Shown: one piece after another, positions 33,537-43,538 of the stretch
Layout: every line of letters starts with the position of its first letter
Position numbering within the stretch: position 1 is the stretch's first letter
Source of the DNA: Chrysiogenes arsenatis DSM 11915
GTDB taxonomy: Bacteria; Chrysiogenota; Chrysiogenetes; Chrysiogenales; Chrysiogenaceae
Length of the DNA: 61,198 nucleotides
Assembly (NCBI RefSeq): GCF_000469585.1
Contig: NZ_AWNK01000007.1
Span: 218,911-280,108, forward strand
Direction of reading: 5' to 3'
The notes under the pieces: model-generated
What the model saw: the letters and a program-made list of their open reading frames with translations, nothing else
Databases searched by the model: none
Told to the model about the DNA's origin: nothing
Translations under genes and position numbers: made by a program

Positions 33537-34829
33537 TCACTGTTCCTTTGATTGAAAAACGTGAGCAAAAACCATATCGACGGCACCATGATTTTTCTTC
33601 AAAAGTGCTTTTCCTTGTGTTCCCATATGTGTTGCAAGCGCTTCGTTACACAGAATGCCTTTGACCGATTCAAGCAGTTCAACTTGGGTCGTTACCCAGC
33701 AACCAGCTTCCCACTCTTTGACGATCCGTGCGATTTCACGAAAGTTTACCATATTGGGGCCGTACACAACGGGTTTACCGACAGAGCATGCTTCGAGTAT
33801 ATTGTGACCGCCAGTCGCGCCAAAGCTCCCGCCGACGAAGACGACATCGGCAATGCTATAGATTTTCAGCAATTCGCCAATGGTATCGACAATCAAGACA
33901 TCCCCCGACTTCAGCCGTTTTTTCCGCGAAGGTAATTCCGTGCGCAATGCAGTGTGAAAGCCTGCTGCTTGAACGGCGTCCGCGAGCAGAGGTACTTTTT
34001 CCGGATGGCGTGGCGCAAAAATGGAAATAACTGAGTTACCCTCTGCCAATAAATTCCGGTGCAGTTCGATCATACACGCAAACTCGTCAGGGTGGATTGA
34101 GCCAGCGCAGAAAATAGGGATCGGATCTTCTGGGAGTTTAAACTCATCGTGAATGTACTCAAGGCGATGCTCTTCTTCATCTGACACCGCTAGATCAAAC
34201 TTGAAATTTCCGGCTACCGCAACGCTGTCGGGGTCCGCTCCGATAGCGATAAATCGTTCTTTATCCTCTGCCGTTTGCGCAAAAATTTTGGTCTTCTGCA
34301 GCAGTGGGCCAAAAAACCAGCTCCATTGCAGGTAGCGCTTGTATGAACGATCCGATATGCGACCATTCACAATGACAACGGGAATTCCTATTCTATGCGC
34401 TTCAGTAATCAGGTTTGGCCAAATTTCGGTTTCAACAATAATCAGTTTTTCCGGTCGCACCGTTTGTAAAAACCAGCGGACAGAAAACGGAAAATCAAAT
34501 GGCATATAGAGGGTTAACGCGACTTGATCAATGGTTTGTGCGATTAAATGTCCCGTATCCGTCACATTGGTAATGACGATTTTATAGTCAGAATCTGCTG
34601 CTATCCGTTTTAGCAAGGGGATCGCTGCGCGCGTTTCGCCAACGCTTACGGCGTGAATCAGTACCTTTGGTCCCATACTTTTCAGGATCCCACGTTTGCG
34701 TCCTGAAAAAAGTCCGAAACGTTGTAAAAAACTTCGGCGCATGCTGCGGCGAAGGAATAACGAACGAATAATAAAGTACGGCACGGCCAACGGAAAGAGG
34801 ATCGTGAGGAGGATGTTGTAGAGAATCAT
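33537..34829 (-). CDS. waaA: 3-deoxy-D-manno-octulosonic acid (Kdo) transferase
   Basis: This 430-residue GT30 enzyme adds Kdo to lipid IVA on the inner membrane. The ATG at 34829 (MILYNILLTILFP) is used; it overlaps the PilM-like stop by ATGA. It has an N-terminal membrane anchor (3-25), the acceptor-binding block WIHAVSVGE-like LIHAVSVGETRAA, VETEIWPNLI, and the C-terminal sugar-nucleotide half (VNGRIS, FVGGSFGATGGHNILEACSVGKPVVYGP, NFREIA). The Glu of SVGE is the catalytic base of the family. This confirms an outer membrane with lipopolysaccharide. Confidence 0.96.
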   Translation of the reverse strand: MILYNILLTILFPLAVPYFIIRSLFLRRSMRRSFLQRFGLFSGRKRGILKSMGPKVLIHAVSVGETRAAIPLLKRIAADSDYKIVITNVTDTGHLIAQTIDQVALTLYMPFDFPFSVRWFLQTVRPEKLIIVETEIWPNLITEAHRIGIPVVIVNGRISDRSYKRYLQWSWFFGPLLQKTKIFAQTAEDKERFIAIGADPDSVAVAGNFKFDLAVSDEEEHRLEYIHDEFKLPEDPIPIFCAGSIHPDEFACMIELHRNLLAEGNSVISIFAPRHPEKVPLLADAVQAAGFHTALRTELPSRKKRLKSGDVLIVDTIGELLKIYSIADVVFVGGSFGATGGHNILEACSVGKPVVYGPNMVNFREIARIVKEWEAGCWVTTQVELLESVKGILCNEALATHMGTQGKALLKKNHGAVDMVFAHVFQSKEQ

Positions 34830-35854
34830 ACGTTCACATCTCGCAATGAGAGTCCAAGTGCGACAGCATACTTTGATATCCCTTGTTTCTGTATCGAACT
34901 GCATGCCTCAGAAAACGTTACCCCTTGCAATGCAGAAATATACTCAACTTGTGTTTCAAGGATATCTACCAGATGGTTGGCAAACGCCAGATTTGCCGCG
35001 CCACCCCCAGTGAGGATGCACTTGGTCAGTGGCGTGTCGTTATAACGTAAATTGCGATGTTGCAAGAGTTCGGCAGCTATTCTGTTGGCAAGTTCGATAA
35101 ATTCATCATTGAGCATTTTATAAAAATCGTTTTCTTCGTCACTACCGAGTTCTCCGGAAATCATTTTTAGAGCGTCATTGTGTTCAACCTGGAAGAGTTC
35201 TTGGAATTTTTCGATGATAGAAAAGACCCCCAATGGAACCGAAGCGCTCCAATCAGGCTGACGATCCAGTATAAAAGAAAATTCGCAGGCGTGGTGACCG
35301 ACGTTGAGCAGCAATAAGAGACCAGACGTTAACGAGGTACGTTCGTAGAGTTTTTCGACCGCAAACGTTGACACATCAATGGCGTGCACAGGAATGGTCA
35401 ACTCTTCAAATATATTCAGAAAATTTGCCAGCATAAAGTTCTTCGTGGCAACAACATCGACGACACTCATTCCATCACGATTTCCATCGCGACCAATAAA
35501 GTCAACCGACGTGCCCGTCTGATACGCTTCTTCAAGGTATTGCACATAATCCCAGCGTGCCAGCTGGAGTGCTTCCTTCAGCGGGGTATGCGGATATTCG
35601 ATAGAAGCAATATTTACCGTAGAGCGGGGAGCCGCAATCACGACATTGGAGTCGGAAACAGTGACTTTGCTCAGCAGACTTTTCAGCCCTTCCATGAAAA
35701 ATTCGTGGTTAAGAATATCTCCACGACAGTACGCGCCATGACGCAGTACCGACTCGCCAAGGTGCGAGATGGTGATTTTATCCTTTATCCGCTCGCATGC
35801 GGCGCACTTCAGGCTGTAGCCACCAAAGTCTATTCCAATGGTTTTTTTGTTCAT
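34826..35854 (-). CDS. PilM-like actin-fold ATPase
   Basis: This 342-residue protein has the actin/FtsA fold. The N-terminal phosphate-1 loop is IGIDFGGYSLKCAA and a later loop is ILTGGGAANLAF, with the internal LLLNVGHHACEFSFI block. PilM binds the cytoplasmic tail of PilN in type IV pilus assembly, and the match is to that family rather than FtsA or MreB. No pilN, pilO, pilP or pilQ is nearby, so this copy may be a detached pilus gene or may work in another envelope process. It is coupled to waaA by ATGA and its start overlaps the glnD stop by ATGA. Confidence 0.7.
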   Translation of the reverse strand: MNKKTIGIDFGGYSLKCAACERIKDKITISHLGESVLRHGAYCRGDILNHEFFMEGLKSLLSKVTVSDSNVVIAAPRSTVNIASIEYPHTPLKEALQLARWDYVQYLEEAYQTGTSVDFIGRDGNRDGMSVVDVVATKNFMLANFLNIFEELTIPVHAIDVSTFAVEKLYERTSLTSGLLLLLNVGHHACEFSFILDRQPDWSASVPLGVFSIIEKFQELFQVEHNDALKMISGELGSDEENDFYKMLNDEFIELANRIAAELLQHRNLRYNDTPLTKCILTGGGAANLAFANHLVDILETQVEYISALQGVTFSEACSSIQKQGISKYAVALGLSLRDVNV

Positions 35855-38556
35855 AAAAGCTTGTAAATCCGTTCTTTAATGGTTTGGAGGCGTTCTTCGG
35901 AAACGACCTTATGCCCGAGCAGATCGGTGACGTAAAAGACATCAACCACCTGCTCAACCTTGGTGGTGATATTAGCGGCATGGATAGAAAGACTCAACTG
36001 ATAAAGTGCGGTTGCTAATTTATAGAGCAGTCCCGGTTTATCATTACAAAAAACCTCGATGACGGTACATTTTTGCGACTGGTCATTATGGATAGATATT
36101 GCAGGGAGGTTTTTCTTTGTAATCGGTTTCATACGCAGCCATGAGCGGGATACCGCCAATGCGGTTTTTCCAAGGAGCACTTCTTTCACGTACGTTTTCA
36201 CATCGTGCCAAAATGCATCATCATCGGCCTGATACGCTTCCGTATAATGGACGGTGATGACATCAAGAATCATCCCATTTTGGAAGGTGTTAATTTTACA
36301 CGTAATAATCCCGAGATTTTTCACCAGAATAGCGCCCGCAATATGACTAAAAATGCCAGGATAATCATAGCCTGCCACCAGAATATCGGTCGTTTGTGTT
36401 GCGGCGTTTGTGGTGTGCGTAATATGAATTCTTTCGCGCTGCTGCGTCAGCTCGCGTAGTGTTGCCACATGGCGATGGATTTCTGCCGGTGGGTAGCTGA
36501 CAAGGTGCTCACGGTCGAACAGCGCAAACAGCTCTTCGTCAATGGCGCTGTACTCACGAACTTCTCGTTGCAAGCGTGCCAGACTTTGTTGTTGATAGGC
36601 GTCAGACGAACCACTGTCTATATACTCTGTTGCCGAGCGATAGAGCGTATCGAGTAAAGAACCTTTCCAATCCGTCCACACTCCGGGGCCGACTGCGCGG
36701 ATATCGCAATTGCTTAATACATACAGGTGATCAAGTTTCTCCCGTGTATCAACTGTATCGCAAAAGATTTCAATTGTTTTCGGGTCGGAAAGATCCCGTC
36801 TTTGCGAAAGATTTGCCATCAATAAATGGTGACGGACAAGGAATTCTATCAAATTACGTTCGCGAAAACTCAGTCCCAACCGAGCAGCAATAGGTGGCAC
36901 CATTTCCGCCCCTTTTCGTGAATGATCACCGCCGCGCCCTTTCCCAATATCGTGAAGCAGTAGAGAGAAAAGGAGAATTTCTCGACCGCCTAAACGGGAT
37001 AAGGCACTGGCAAAGAGTGAACGACTCCCCAAGTGTTCTGGCGCAGCAAGGGTTTCAAACTCCGCAATGGTGCGGATGGTATGTTCATCGGTGGTGTAGT
37101 AGTGGTAGCGATCAAATTGCACAAGGCAATCAAGCGTTCCAAATTCAGGAATATAGCGCCCTAACACGCCACATCCGTGCATTTGACTCAAAGTGCGGGC
37201 GACGTTTGTATTGTATTTCATGATTGAACGAAAGACATGCGCGGCGGATGGATTGCTTCGTAATTGCGGAGTGATTATCCCAAGATTTCGGCGGATAAAT
37301 CCTTTAAATTCTGGTGAAATATGGAGGTTTCGCCGCTGGGCAATGGAAAATACCTTCAAAATTCGCACAGGGTCTGAACGGAATAAATCGGGTGTCGCTG
37401 GGGCGGTTATTTCGTTGCCACGCTGGTAAAAGCCATCTGAAAGCTCACGCACCAGCAACGACCCGAATACCTGCTGACGCAGTTTTTCCGGAGCGCACCG
37501 CGCAATAATAATTTCGCTGGCGGCATGAATGCGGCGGGTGTTTTTATAGTAATCGTGCATGAACTCTTCAACGGCGAGTCGGCAACGCGCTTTTTCATCT
37601 TCATAGCCAAAGTTATTGGCAATCAATTGTTGGTTTTCAAAGGTCAAAACATCCTGTGGTCGGCCGCAGAGATAGTGTAACTCGTTGCGAACACGCCAGA
37701 GGAAATCACGACTTTTGCGGACATCGCCAATTGCAAACAGTTTCCAAATATCTTCTGTTGTTTTTTCTGGGTATTTGGCTTTCGCTATCCAAAAACAGGT
37801 ATGGATATCGCGCAAACCGCCGATCCCTTCTTTCACATTCGGCTCTAACTGATAGAGGCTGACCGATTGCTTTTCGTGACGTACTTTACTTTCATTTATT
37901 TTTGCATTGATGAAATTTGCGACACTTTTATTCAAAACTTTTTTGGTAATCGTCGCATGAAAATGTTGCCATGTAAGCTCTGAACCACAAATGAGCCGTG
38001 CTTCCATAATGGCGGTACGAATGGTCACGTCAGAAAGTGCGTACGAGACACATTCATCCACACTGCGCACGGAATGCGAAACCTTCAAGCCGATATCCCA
38101 GCCCAGATACAATAAGCGATTCGCGACGAGCTCAATATAGGGACACACCTCGCGCGGGGCAACAATGAGCAGGTCGATATCGCTGTAGGGATTTAGCTCA
38201 CCGCGTCCATATCCGCCTACCGCAATAATGGCTGGCAAGTAGTTTTCGCGTGTGCACATCGGGCGGTTAAAATCGGAGACAATTTCCCAGAGTTTGGCGA
38301 AAATAATATCAATGAGTGTTGTATTAAGGAGTACCACAAACTCGGGGTTGGAACCGTTCTGATGCAGGTTTTTGATGCGTCCGAAAGAGAATTTATAGAA
38401 TTTCTTAAAGACATCTATGAGCGCATTGCGACGTTGTTGCCGCTGTTCACGCCGCGTGGCATATTCGTATTCAACGGACTTCAGCAGCGCCATTAGGCGC
38501 TGCTGAACCATAAAGTCAAGTTTCTGCTTTAAGTTACTGTGGAAGCGTAAGTCCAT
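35851..38556 (-). CDS. glnD: [Protein-PII] uridylyltransferase / uridylyl-removing enzyme
   Basis: This 901-residue nitrogen sensor modifies PII by glutamine status. Domain order: nucleotidyltransferase (about 90-230) with GGYGRGELNPYSDIDLLI, linker, HD hydrolase (about 510-640) with LLLHDIGKGRGGDHS, and two C-terminal ACT domains (about 735-800, ATDIL-like TTDILVAGYDYPGIF, and about 830-900, TVIEVFCNDKPGLLYKL). All catalytic motifs are intact. Its start follows the gdh stop with no gap, linking nitrogen sensing to glutamate catabolism. Confidence 0.97.
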   Translation of the reverse strand: MDLRFHSNLKQKLDFMVQQRLMALLKSVEYEYATRREQRQQRRNALIDVFKKFYKFSFGRIKNLHQNGSNPEFVVLLNTTLIDIIFAKLWEIVSDFNRPMCTRENYLPAIIAVGGYGRGELNPYSDIDLLIVAPREVCPYIELVANRLLYLGWDIGLKVSHSVRSVDECVSYALSDVTIRTAIMEARLICGSELTWQHFHATITKKVLNKSVANFINAKINESKVRHEKQSVSLYQLEPNVKEGIGGLRDIHTCFWIAKAKYPEKTTEDIWKLFAIGDVRKSRDFLWRVRNELHYLCGRPQDVLTFENQQLIANNFGYEDEKARCRLAVEEFMHDYYKNTRRIHAASEIIIARCAPEKLRQQVFGSLLVRELSDGFYQRGNEITAPATPDLFRSDPVRILKVFSIAQRRNLHISPEFKGFIRRNLGIITPQLRSNPSAAHVFRSIMKYNTNVARTLSQMHGCGVLGRYIPEFGTLDCLVQFDRYHYYTTDEHTIRTIAEFETLAAPEHLGSRSLFASALSRLGGREILLFSLLLHDIGKGRGGDHSRKGAEMVPPIAARLGLSFRERNLIEFLVRHHLLMANLSQRRDLSDPKTIEIFCDTVDTREKLDHLYVLSNCDIRAVGPGVWTDWKGSLLDTLYRSATEYIDSGSSDAYQQQSLARLQREVREYSAIDEELFALFDREHLVSYPPAEIHRHVATLRELTQQRERIHITHTTNAATQTTDILVAGYDYPGIFSHIAGAILVKNLGIITCKINTFQNGMILDVITVHYTEAYQADDDAFWHDVKTYVKEVLLGKTALAVSRSWLRMKPITKKNLPAISIHNDQSQKCTVIEVFCNDKPGLLYKLATALYQLSLSIHAANITTKVEQVVDVFYVTDLLGHKVVSEERLQTIKERIYKLL

Positions 38557-41500
38557 TTACGAAATTCCACGCAATGCGATAAAGAGCGGATTAAAGTTTT
38601 TCATCCCCTTTTCCTTCACGTAGCTCAGGATAGCGTTATAGCTTTCAAGGTTGAGTTCCAGCGGCGTATCGCGATTCATTTGTTCCATCGCTAACCGTTC
38701 GAGATAGTCAAAATTGGCGGCAATCAGCGTATTGCGCGCTTTCCGATCCCAGATATCGGCTACCGGCATAGCGTAAATCATAGCGCGGAAGGTGTCGGCA
38801 TCAAGGAGTTTCTTCATCTCGATATAGTTGACAATGCTCTCGTCAAGGCTCTTACCGGACTGCGTGGTGATGTAGCATATGGACAACATGTCGGCAGTGA
38901 AACGGCTTTTTTCGATAAATTGTGCTACTTCTGGCAAATACTCGGCATACGGGTTCTGCTGCGTTGCATTCTTGATTTTCTCGCAGTAATCCGCTGGCAA
39001 ATGCTGGTCGGCATTCTTAAAGAGTGAATCGAACATCGTAAACAATTCGGCATTCGCAGTGTTGCACTTCGGATCGATAACCCCTTTGGTGACCACCCAG
39101 CGGACTGCGCGACGTAAAGACGATTCAAAATCGATCACCATACGGTGTTGTAATTCCGATGGTTGCTGATTATCGAGGGCGAAAATCGACTGCACAATAC
39201 TTGATGTCCCGAATAAATGCTCAAAGTACACATAGGTCTTCGCCACTTCAGCGACGCTGGCATTTGTGGTAGACGTGAGATTATAGACGAACATTGATCC
39301 CGCATAGTCAACAATGCGATTGGCAATCAGGGTGCACAGGATTTCGTTCTTCAGCTTATGCTGCATCATTTCGTCTGGGTAGAGTTCCAAAAGCTTTTTC
39401 GGGAAGTACGAGTGGTAGAGCGTGGTCAGCGAATCGTTCCATTCCAAATTGGCCGCTACGAGCTCGTTAAACAGATCCATCCGCGCGTAGGCCGAAATTT
39501 TGCACAAAATCGGTGCGGGAATTGATATGCCGCGCGTCGGATAGGCGACCAGTTCTTCTTCCAACGGAATGTTTTCCGTTACGCGATCCAGTAAACCTTT
39601 CCCTTCTAGGTACCCGACAAGGTCTGCCAGCAGGCGTGGGTTTTCGTAACTGGTGATGGTGTCGATCATGATCGACAATCCGTTTAGGTAGTTTGTTTCC
39701 AGTACAAGTTTACCAACTTCATCGGTCATCGAACTCAGCAAGGTATTGCGTTCATCGAAAGTCAATTTGCCATTATTCGTCACAATTTTCAGAAGTATTT
39801 TAATGTTTACTTCATGATCCGAAGCATTCACTCCGGCCGAGTTATCAATAGCATCGGAGAGGATTCGGCCACCACGCAACGCGTATTCAATCCGCCCTTC
39901 CTGAGTACAGCCAAGGTTACCACCTTCGCCAATAACTTTTGCCTGAATGTCAGCACCATTGACACGCACGTTGTCGTTTGCTTTGTCGCCCACTTCTTCG
40001 TTGGTCTGGAACGTCGCTTTCACGTACGTGCCAATACCACCATTCCATAACAAATCGACGGGAGCCTTGAGCATAATGCGGATCAATTCGTCCGGCGTGT
40101 AATTGCCTCGGCTCACGCCAAAAACTTTTGCTGCTTCAGTGCTTAATGCGATTTTTTTGTCAGAACGGTTGTAGATGCCGCCACCTTTGGAGATCAACTC
40201 AAGATTGTAGTCGCTCCATTGCGTACGTGGCGTGACAAACAGACGCTTGCGCTCTTCCCATGACGTTATCGTGTCGGGATCTGGGTCAATGAAAATGTGT
40301 TTATGATTGAAGGCTCCCACAAGCTTAATGGTTTTTGAGAGCAACATGCCGTTCCCAAACACATCGCCACTCATATCGCCAATACCTACGACGGTAAATG
40401 GTTCTTCCTGGATATTGATTCCTGTATTGCGGAAATGTCGTTTGACCGACTCCCACGCCCCTTTGGCGGTGATGCCCATCTTTTTATGGTCATATCCGTA
40501 ACTGCCACCGCTGGCAAAAGCGTCGCCCAGCCAGAAGTTGTACTGTTCACTGACGGCGTTGGCGGTGTCCGAAAGGTGCGCGGTTCCCTTATCCGCTGCA
40601 ACGACTAGGTACGGGTCGAGCTCGTCATAGCACACGACATTGTCGGGATGCACGGCTTCACCATCGATAATGTTGTCGGTAATTTCCAGTAAGGCTCCAA
40701 TGTATGAGCGGTAGTATAGATCGGCCGCAGCACGTTGTTCTTCGGCATTTTGATATTTCCCTTTCAGGACAAAACCGCCTTTCGAACCGACGGGGACGAT
40801 AACGGCATTTTTCGTCATTTGTGTGCTGACCAATCCCAATACTTCTGTACGAAAATCGTCAGGGCGATCCGACCAGCGCAATCCGCCACGGGCGACTTTT
40901 CCGCCCCGTAAATGGATGCCGTTCATTGAGCGCGAAAAGACGAAAATTTCGTAGAGCGGGCGTGGCAACGGCATGTCCATCACCTTAGCCGATTCGATTT
41001 TTACGGAGAGGACACGCTGTTGCGCATCCCCTTTGTAGTAAGACGTACGCAGGGTTGCTTCGCAAACGTTATGCAGACGGCGGATGATGTAGTCAGCAGT
41101 CAGCGAAACGACTTCGTCGATCTGCGATGCAATAGCCGCACTGGATTTCTCCAGCTCCAACAAGCGCTTTTCGTGGGACAGCTTCCGTTTCGTATTGAAC
41201 TTTGCATCGAAATAATTCCAGCAGGCCGCCGATATTGATGAGTACGTTACCAGCGTTTCCCATACCGTCCGTTTGGTGTACTTGATGCCGACTTGGAAGA
41301 TGTATTCCACATACATCCGTAGCACGTTAATGGCATTGTACGACATGTTTTCCAGAACACTTAACGCGTTGAGCGGATCGCTTTCAACCTCGGCATGGAC
41401 AACGGCAAGAAAGGTTTCCCCAATCGTGCGACGATTCTGCAAGAGCAAATGAAATGAACTGTCACTGACACCAAGCGAAAAGCTCATCAGCATAATGGCG

Positions 41501-43365
41501 GGTTGCCCTGCAGGTAAAATATGGAACGTATTTTCTTCGATAACCTTGATCCCCATATGTTGAAAAATAGGGATTAAATCGACGAGGAGATGATTTTCCA
41601 GGCTATAAAAACGGAGTTGAACTTTGCCGTTCCCGTGCTCCGAAATTTCTACTTGGTCTTTGCCGGTTTGATAGAGTTTTTCGAAGAAAACCATATCTTC
41701 CGCAGCTTCACGCGGTGAATTGCTCGCCTTGTACGCTTCACTGAAACCAGACTGGAATTTTTTTAATAAGGCGTCTGCCTTAGAGCCCTGACCACTTTGT
41801 ACTAACGATACCTGATCGGCCAACGCCCCGTGCCAGTCCATGGTCTGCGCGTCAATGTGTCGTTCGAGTGCCGAAATATCCACTTCAGAGACAGCATCAC
41901 CCGGAACAAGGTAGATGTAGACTTTAATCGCTTCGGTACTGTCGCCAAAGTCGCGGTACTCAAATAAGGTGGCTTGAAAGGTGTCGCGAATCACGCGTAG
42001 CGCCGTGCGGAGCGAATTGATGCTGTAGTTCAGTGCCGGAAGAATGAGCAGCAGGCTTTGCCCACGGGCATTCAGGTTTTCAATATCGATGATTTTGACT
42101 TTTTCAAACGAAATAACATTCAATAAGTCGACAACAACTTTCTCCAGTAAGGCATCCTTGATGAAGAAAAGATCTTCTTTCGGGTAGTGGTTGAAAATTT
42201 CAAAAACCTTATTGTAGGAGTACGACTTATACAGAATTTTCCGCTTTTCAAGGACGCGGTTGATTTTACGCCGCAAATACGCGAAGGCGCCTACCGGCTC
42301 GGAATAGTACTTTGTCGCGTGGATACCAAGGAAAACGTGCTCTACAAAGCGTGTTTCGTTTACCTGCTGGCGGATGCCAAGGTACACCATGTTGCGTTGA
42401 TCGTAGACTGGGCTGATGGCATTCGATTTATCCAAAGTGATGCAATGGTCGGAAGCAATCCGTTCTTGCAAATGGAGCGGAAGACAACTGAGAGGCGTTG
42501 GCTGCGAAAATTTTGATTGCGTGATGTCCTGCAAAATACCCAGCCCAGTACCGTCAACGACCTGAATGGTCTGTTTTTTGGGGTCGCTTTCCAGCACAAT
42601 GCGGTACTGGCGATATCCGAGGAAAATAAAGTTATCCATCCGCAACCACTCAAAAAATTCCGCTGCATTTTTCCGTTCAATTTCGTCAATAGCTGCGGAC
42701 GTGTTGAGGTACAGTTCGACTTCTTTCATCTTTTGCATCATTGGTTGGAAGTCGCGCACAACGTAGTCGAGCGAGCCAATCATCTGCTGCAAGTCGGTTA
42801 CCAGAGATTGAAGTTGAACATCATTTTCAATAATTTCTGTCTGCAGCACAATGAAGGATTCCAACGATTTACTGACTGAGGGATCGTTGTAGTTGATATC
42901 GATAGTTTGGAGTACACCAGCAGCCGAACGACCTACATTCAATATAGGATGGATGGTAATATACGGTGTGATCCCTTTTTTGTTGAGATAAGAGTAGATA
43001 CTTTTTAATAAAAACGGTTTGTCAGCGGTGTTGATAAGGATAACGCTGGAGTTGAAGATGCCGAAATCAAGTGCGTCTTGATCAGGTGTAAAGGCGTGAA
43101 TGTTGGTTTGTCCGGGAGCGCGCTTCTGCAGAAATTCGAGAAAGTTTTTTACCTGAATGTGGAGCTGTTCTTCTGAAATAAAATCCAGATATTTGCGCGG
43201 GGCAGACTGGAACAAAATCGATAGTAAGTTATTAGCCAGACTCATCTGGTGCTCGCTCGGCCCTTTTTTTTGCTTGCGCAGCAGCTCAAGCGTGGCATCG
43301 AGTTTGTACTGTAAATTATCCCTGCTTTCACGATTGAGATCTTTCCGTAAAACGACTTTCGCCAT
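38557..43365 (-). CDS. gdhB: Large NAD-dependent glutamate dehydrogenase (Bac_GDH, 1600-residue class)
   Basis: This 1602-residue protein oxidises glutamate to 2-oxoglutarate. A long N-terminal regulatory part with ACT-like folds (residues 1-650) precedes the catalytic core (about 750-1250). Core marks are GIHLRGGKVARGGLRWSDR, the Lys in PVGSKGGFVLKG, GDMSGDVFGNGMLLS, and the NAD domain segment VRVNGADIQAKVIGEGGNLG followed by QEGRIEYALRGGR. The C-terminal helical region is complete. This size class is typical of proteobacteria and some other diderms. The strong ribosome site ACGAGGAGGGCTAT precedes the ATG, behind a sigma-70-like promoter. It is the first gene of the run to glnD. Confidence 0.96.
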   Translation of the reverse strand: MAKVVLRKDLNRESRDNLQYKLDATLELLRKQKKGPSEHQMSLANNLLSILFQSAPRKYLDFISEEQLHIQVKNFLEFLQKRAPGQTNIHAFTPDQDALDFGIFNSSVILINTADKPFLLKSIYSYLNKKGITPYITIHPILNVGRSAAGVLQTIDINYNDPSVSKSLESFIVLQTEIIENDVQLQSLVTDLQQMIGSLDYVVRDFQPMMQKMKEVELYLNTSAAIDEIERKNAAEFFEWLRMDNFIFLGYRQYRIVLESDPKKQTIQVVDGTGLGILQDITQSKFSQPTPLSCLPLHLQERIASDHCITLDKSNAISPVYDQRNMVYLGIRQQVNETRFVEHVFLGIHATKYYSEPVGAFAYLRRKINRVLEKRKILYKSYSYNKVFEIFNHYPKEDLFFIKDALLEKVVVDLLNVISFEKVKIIDIENLNARGQSLLLILPALNYSINSLRTALRVIRDTFQATLFEYRDFGDSTEAIKVYIYLVPGDAVSEVDISALERHIDAQTMDWHGALADQVSLVQSGQGSKADALLKKFQSGFSEAYKASNSPREAAEDMVFFEKLYQTGKDQVEISEHGNGKVQLRFYSLENHLLVDLIPIFQHMGIKVIEENTFHILPAGQPAIMLMSFSLGVSDSSFHLLLQNRRTIGETFLAVVHAEVESDPLNALSVLENMSYNAINVLRMYVEYIFQVGIKYTKRTVWETLVTYSSISAACWNYFDAKFNTKRKLSHEKRLLELEKSSAAIASQIDEVVSLTADYIIRRLHNVCEATLRTSYYKGDAQQRVLSVKIESAKVMDMPLPRPLYEIFVFSRSMNGIHLRGGKVARGGLRWSDRPDDFRTEVLGLVSTQMTKNAVIVPVGSKGGFVLKGKYQNAEEQRAAADLYYRSYIGALLEITDNIIDGEAVHPDNVVCYDELDPYLVVAADKGTAHLSDTANAVSEQYNFWLGDAFASGGSYGYDHKKMGITAKGAWESVKRHFRNTGINIQEEPFTVVGIGDMSGDVFGNGMLLSKTIKLVGAFNHKHIFIDPDPDTITSWEERKRLFVTPRTQWSDYNLELISKGGGIYNRSDKKIALSTEAAKVFGVSRGNYTPDELIRIMLKAPVDLLWNGGIGTYVKATFQTNEEVGDKANDNVRVNGADIQAKVIGEGGNLGCTQEGRIEYALRGGRILSDAIDNSAGVNASDHEVNIKILLKIVTNNGKLTFDERNTLLSSMTDEVGKLVLETNYLNGLSIMIDTITSYENPRLLADLVGYLEGKGLLDRVTENIPLEEELVAYPTRGISIPAPILCKISAYARMDLFNELVAANLEWNDSLTTLYHSYFPKKLLELYPDEMMQHKLKNEILCTLIANRIVDYAGSMFVYNLTSTTNASVAEVAKTYVYFEHLFGTSSIVQSIFALDNQQPSELQHRMVIDFESSLRRAVRWVVTKGVIDPKCNTANAELFTMFDSLFKNADQHLPADYCEKIKNATQQNPYAEYLPEVAQFIEKSRFTADMLSICYITTQSGKSLDESIVNYIEMKKLLDADTFRAMIYAMPVADIWDRKARNTLIAANFDYLERLAMEQMNRDTPLELNLESYNAILSYVKEKGMKNFNPLFIALRGIS

Positions 43366-43404
43366 ATAGCCCTCCTCGTAAATATGCTGAGTGACAGAAG
43401 GTTG

Positions 43405-43433
43405 AATATATCGCTTTTAGGAACATTTTACAA
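43405..43433 (-). promoter_or_regulatory. Candidate sigma-70 promoter of the gdh-glnD operon
   Basis: On the minus strand TTGTAA (43433-43428) and TATATT (43410-43405) are exactly 17 bases apart, 40 bases before the gdh ATG. The -10 box matches 5 of 6 and the -35 box 4 of 6 positions of the consensus. Confidence 0.5.
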
Positions 43434-43446
43434 ACACGATTGTTCG

Positions 43447-43494
43447 AAAAAGAACACAAAAGCAACCGCGCAGCAGAGCGAACTCCGTGCGCGG
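43447..43494 (-). terminator. Intrinsic terminator after feoB
   Basis: On the minus strand CCGCGCA (43494-43488) pairs with TGCGCGG (43472-43466), with further pairing toward the loop, and is followed by the T-rich run TTGCTTTTGTGTTCTTTTT. It lies between the feoB stop (43539) and the gdh promoter, insulating the two operons. Confidence 0.75.
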
Positions 43495-43538
43495 TATGAG
43501 TACAGAGAAGAGGGGCTGTAGTGAGTGTACGGCAACCG

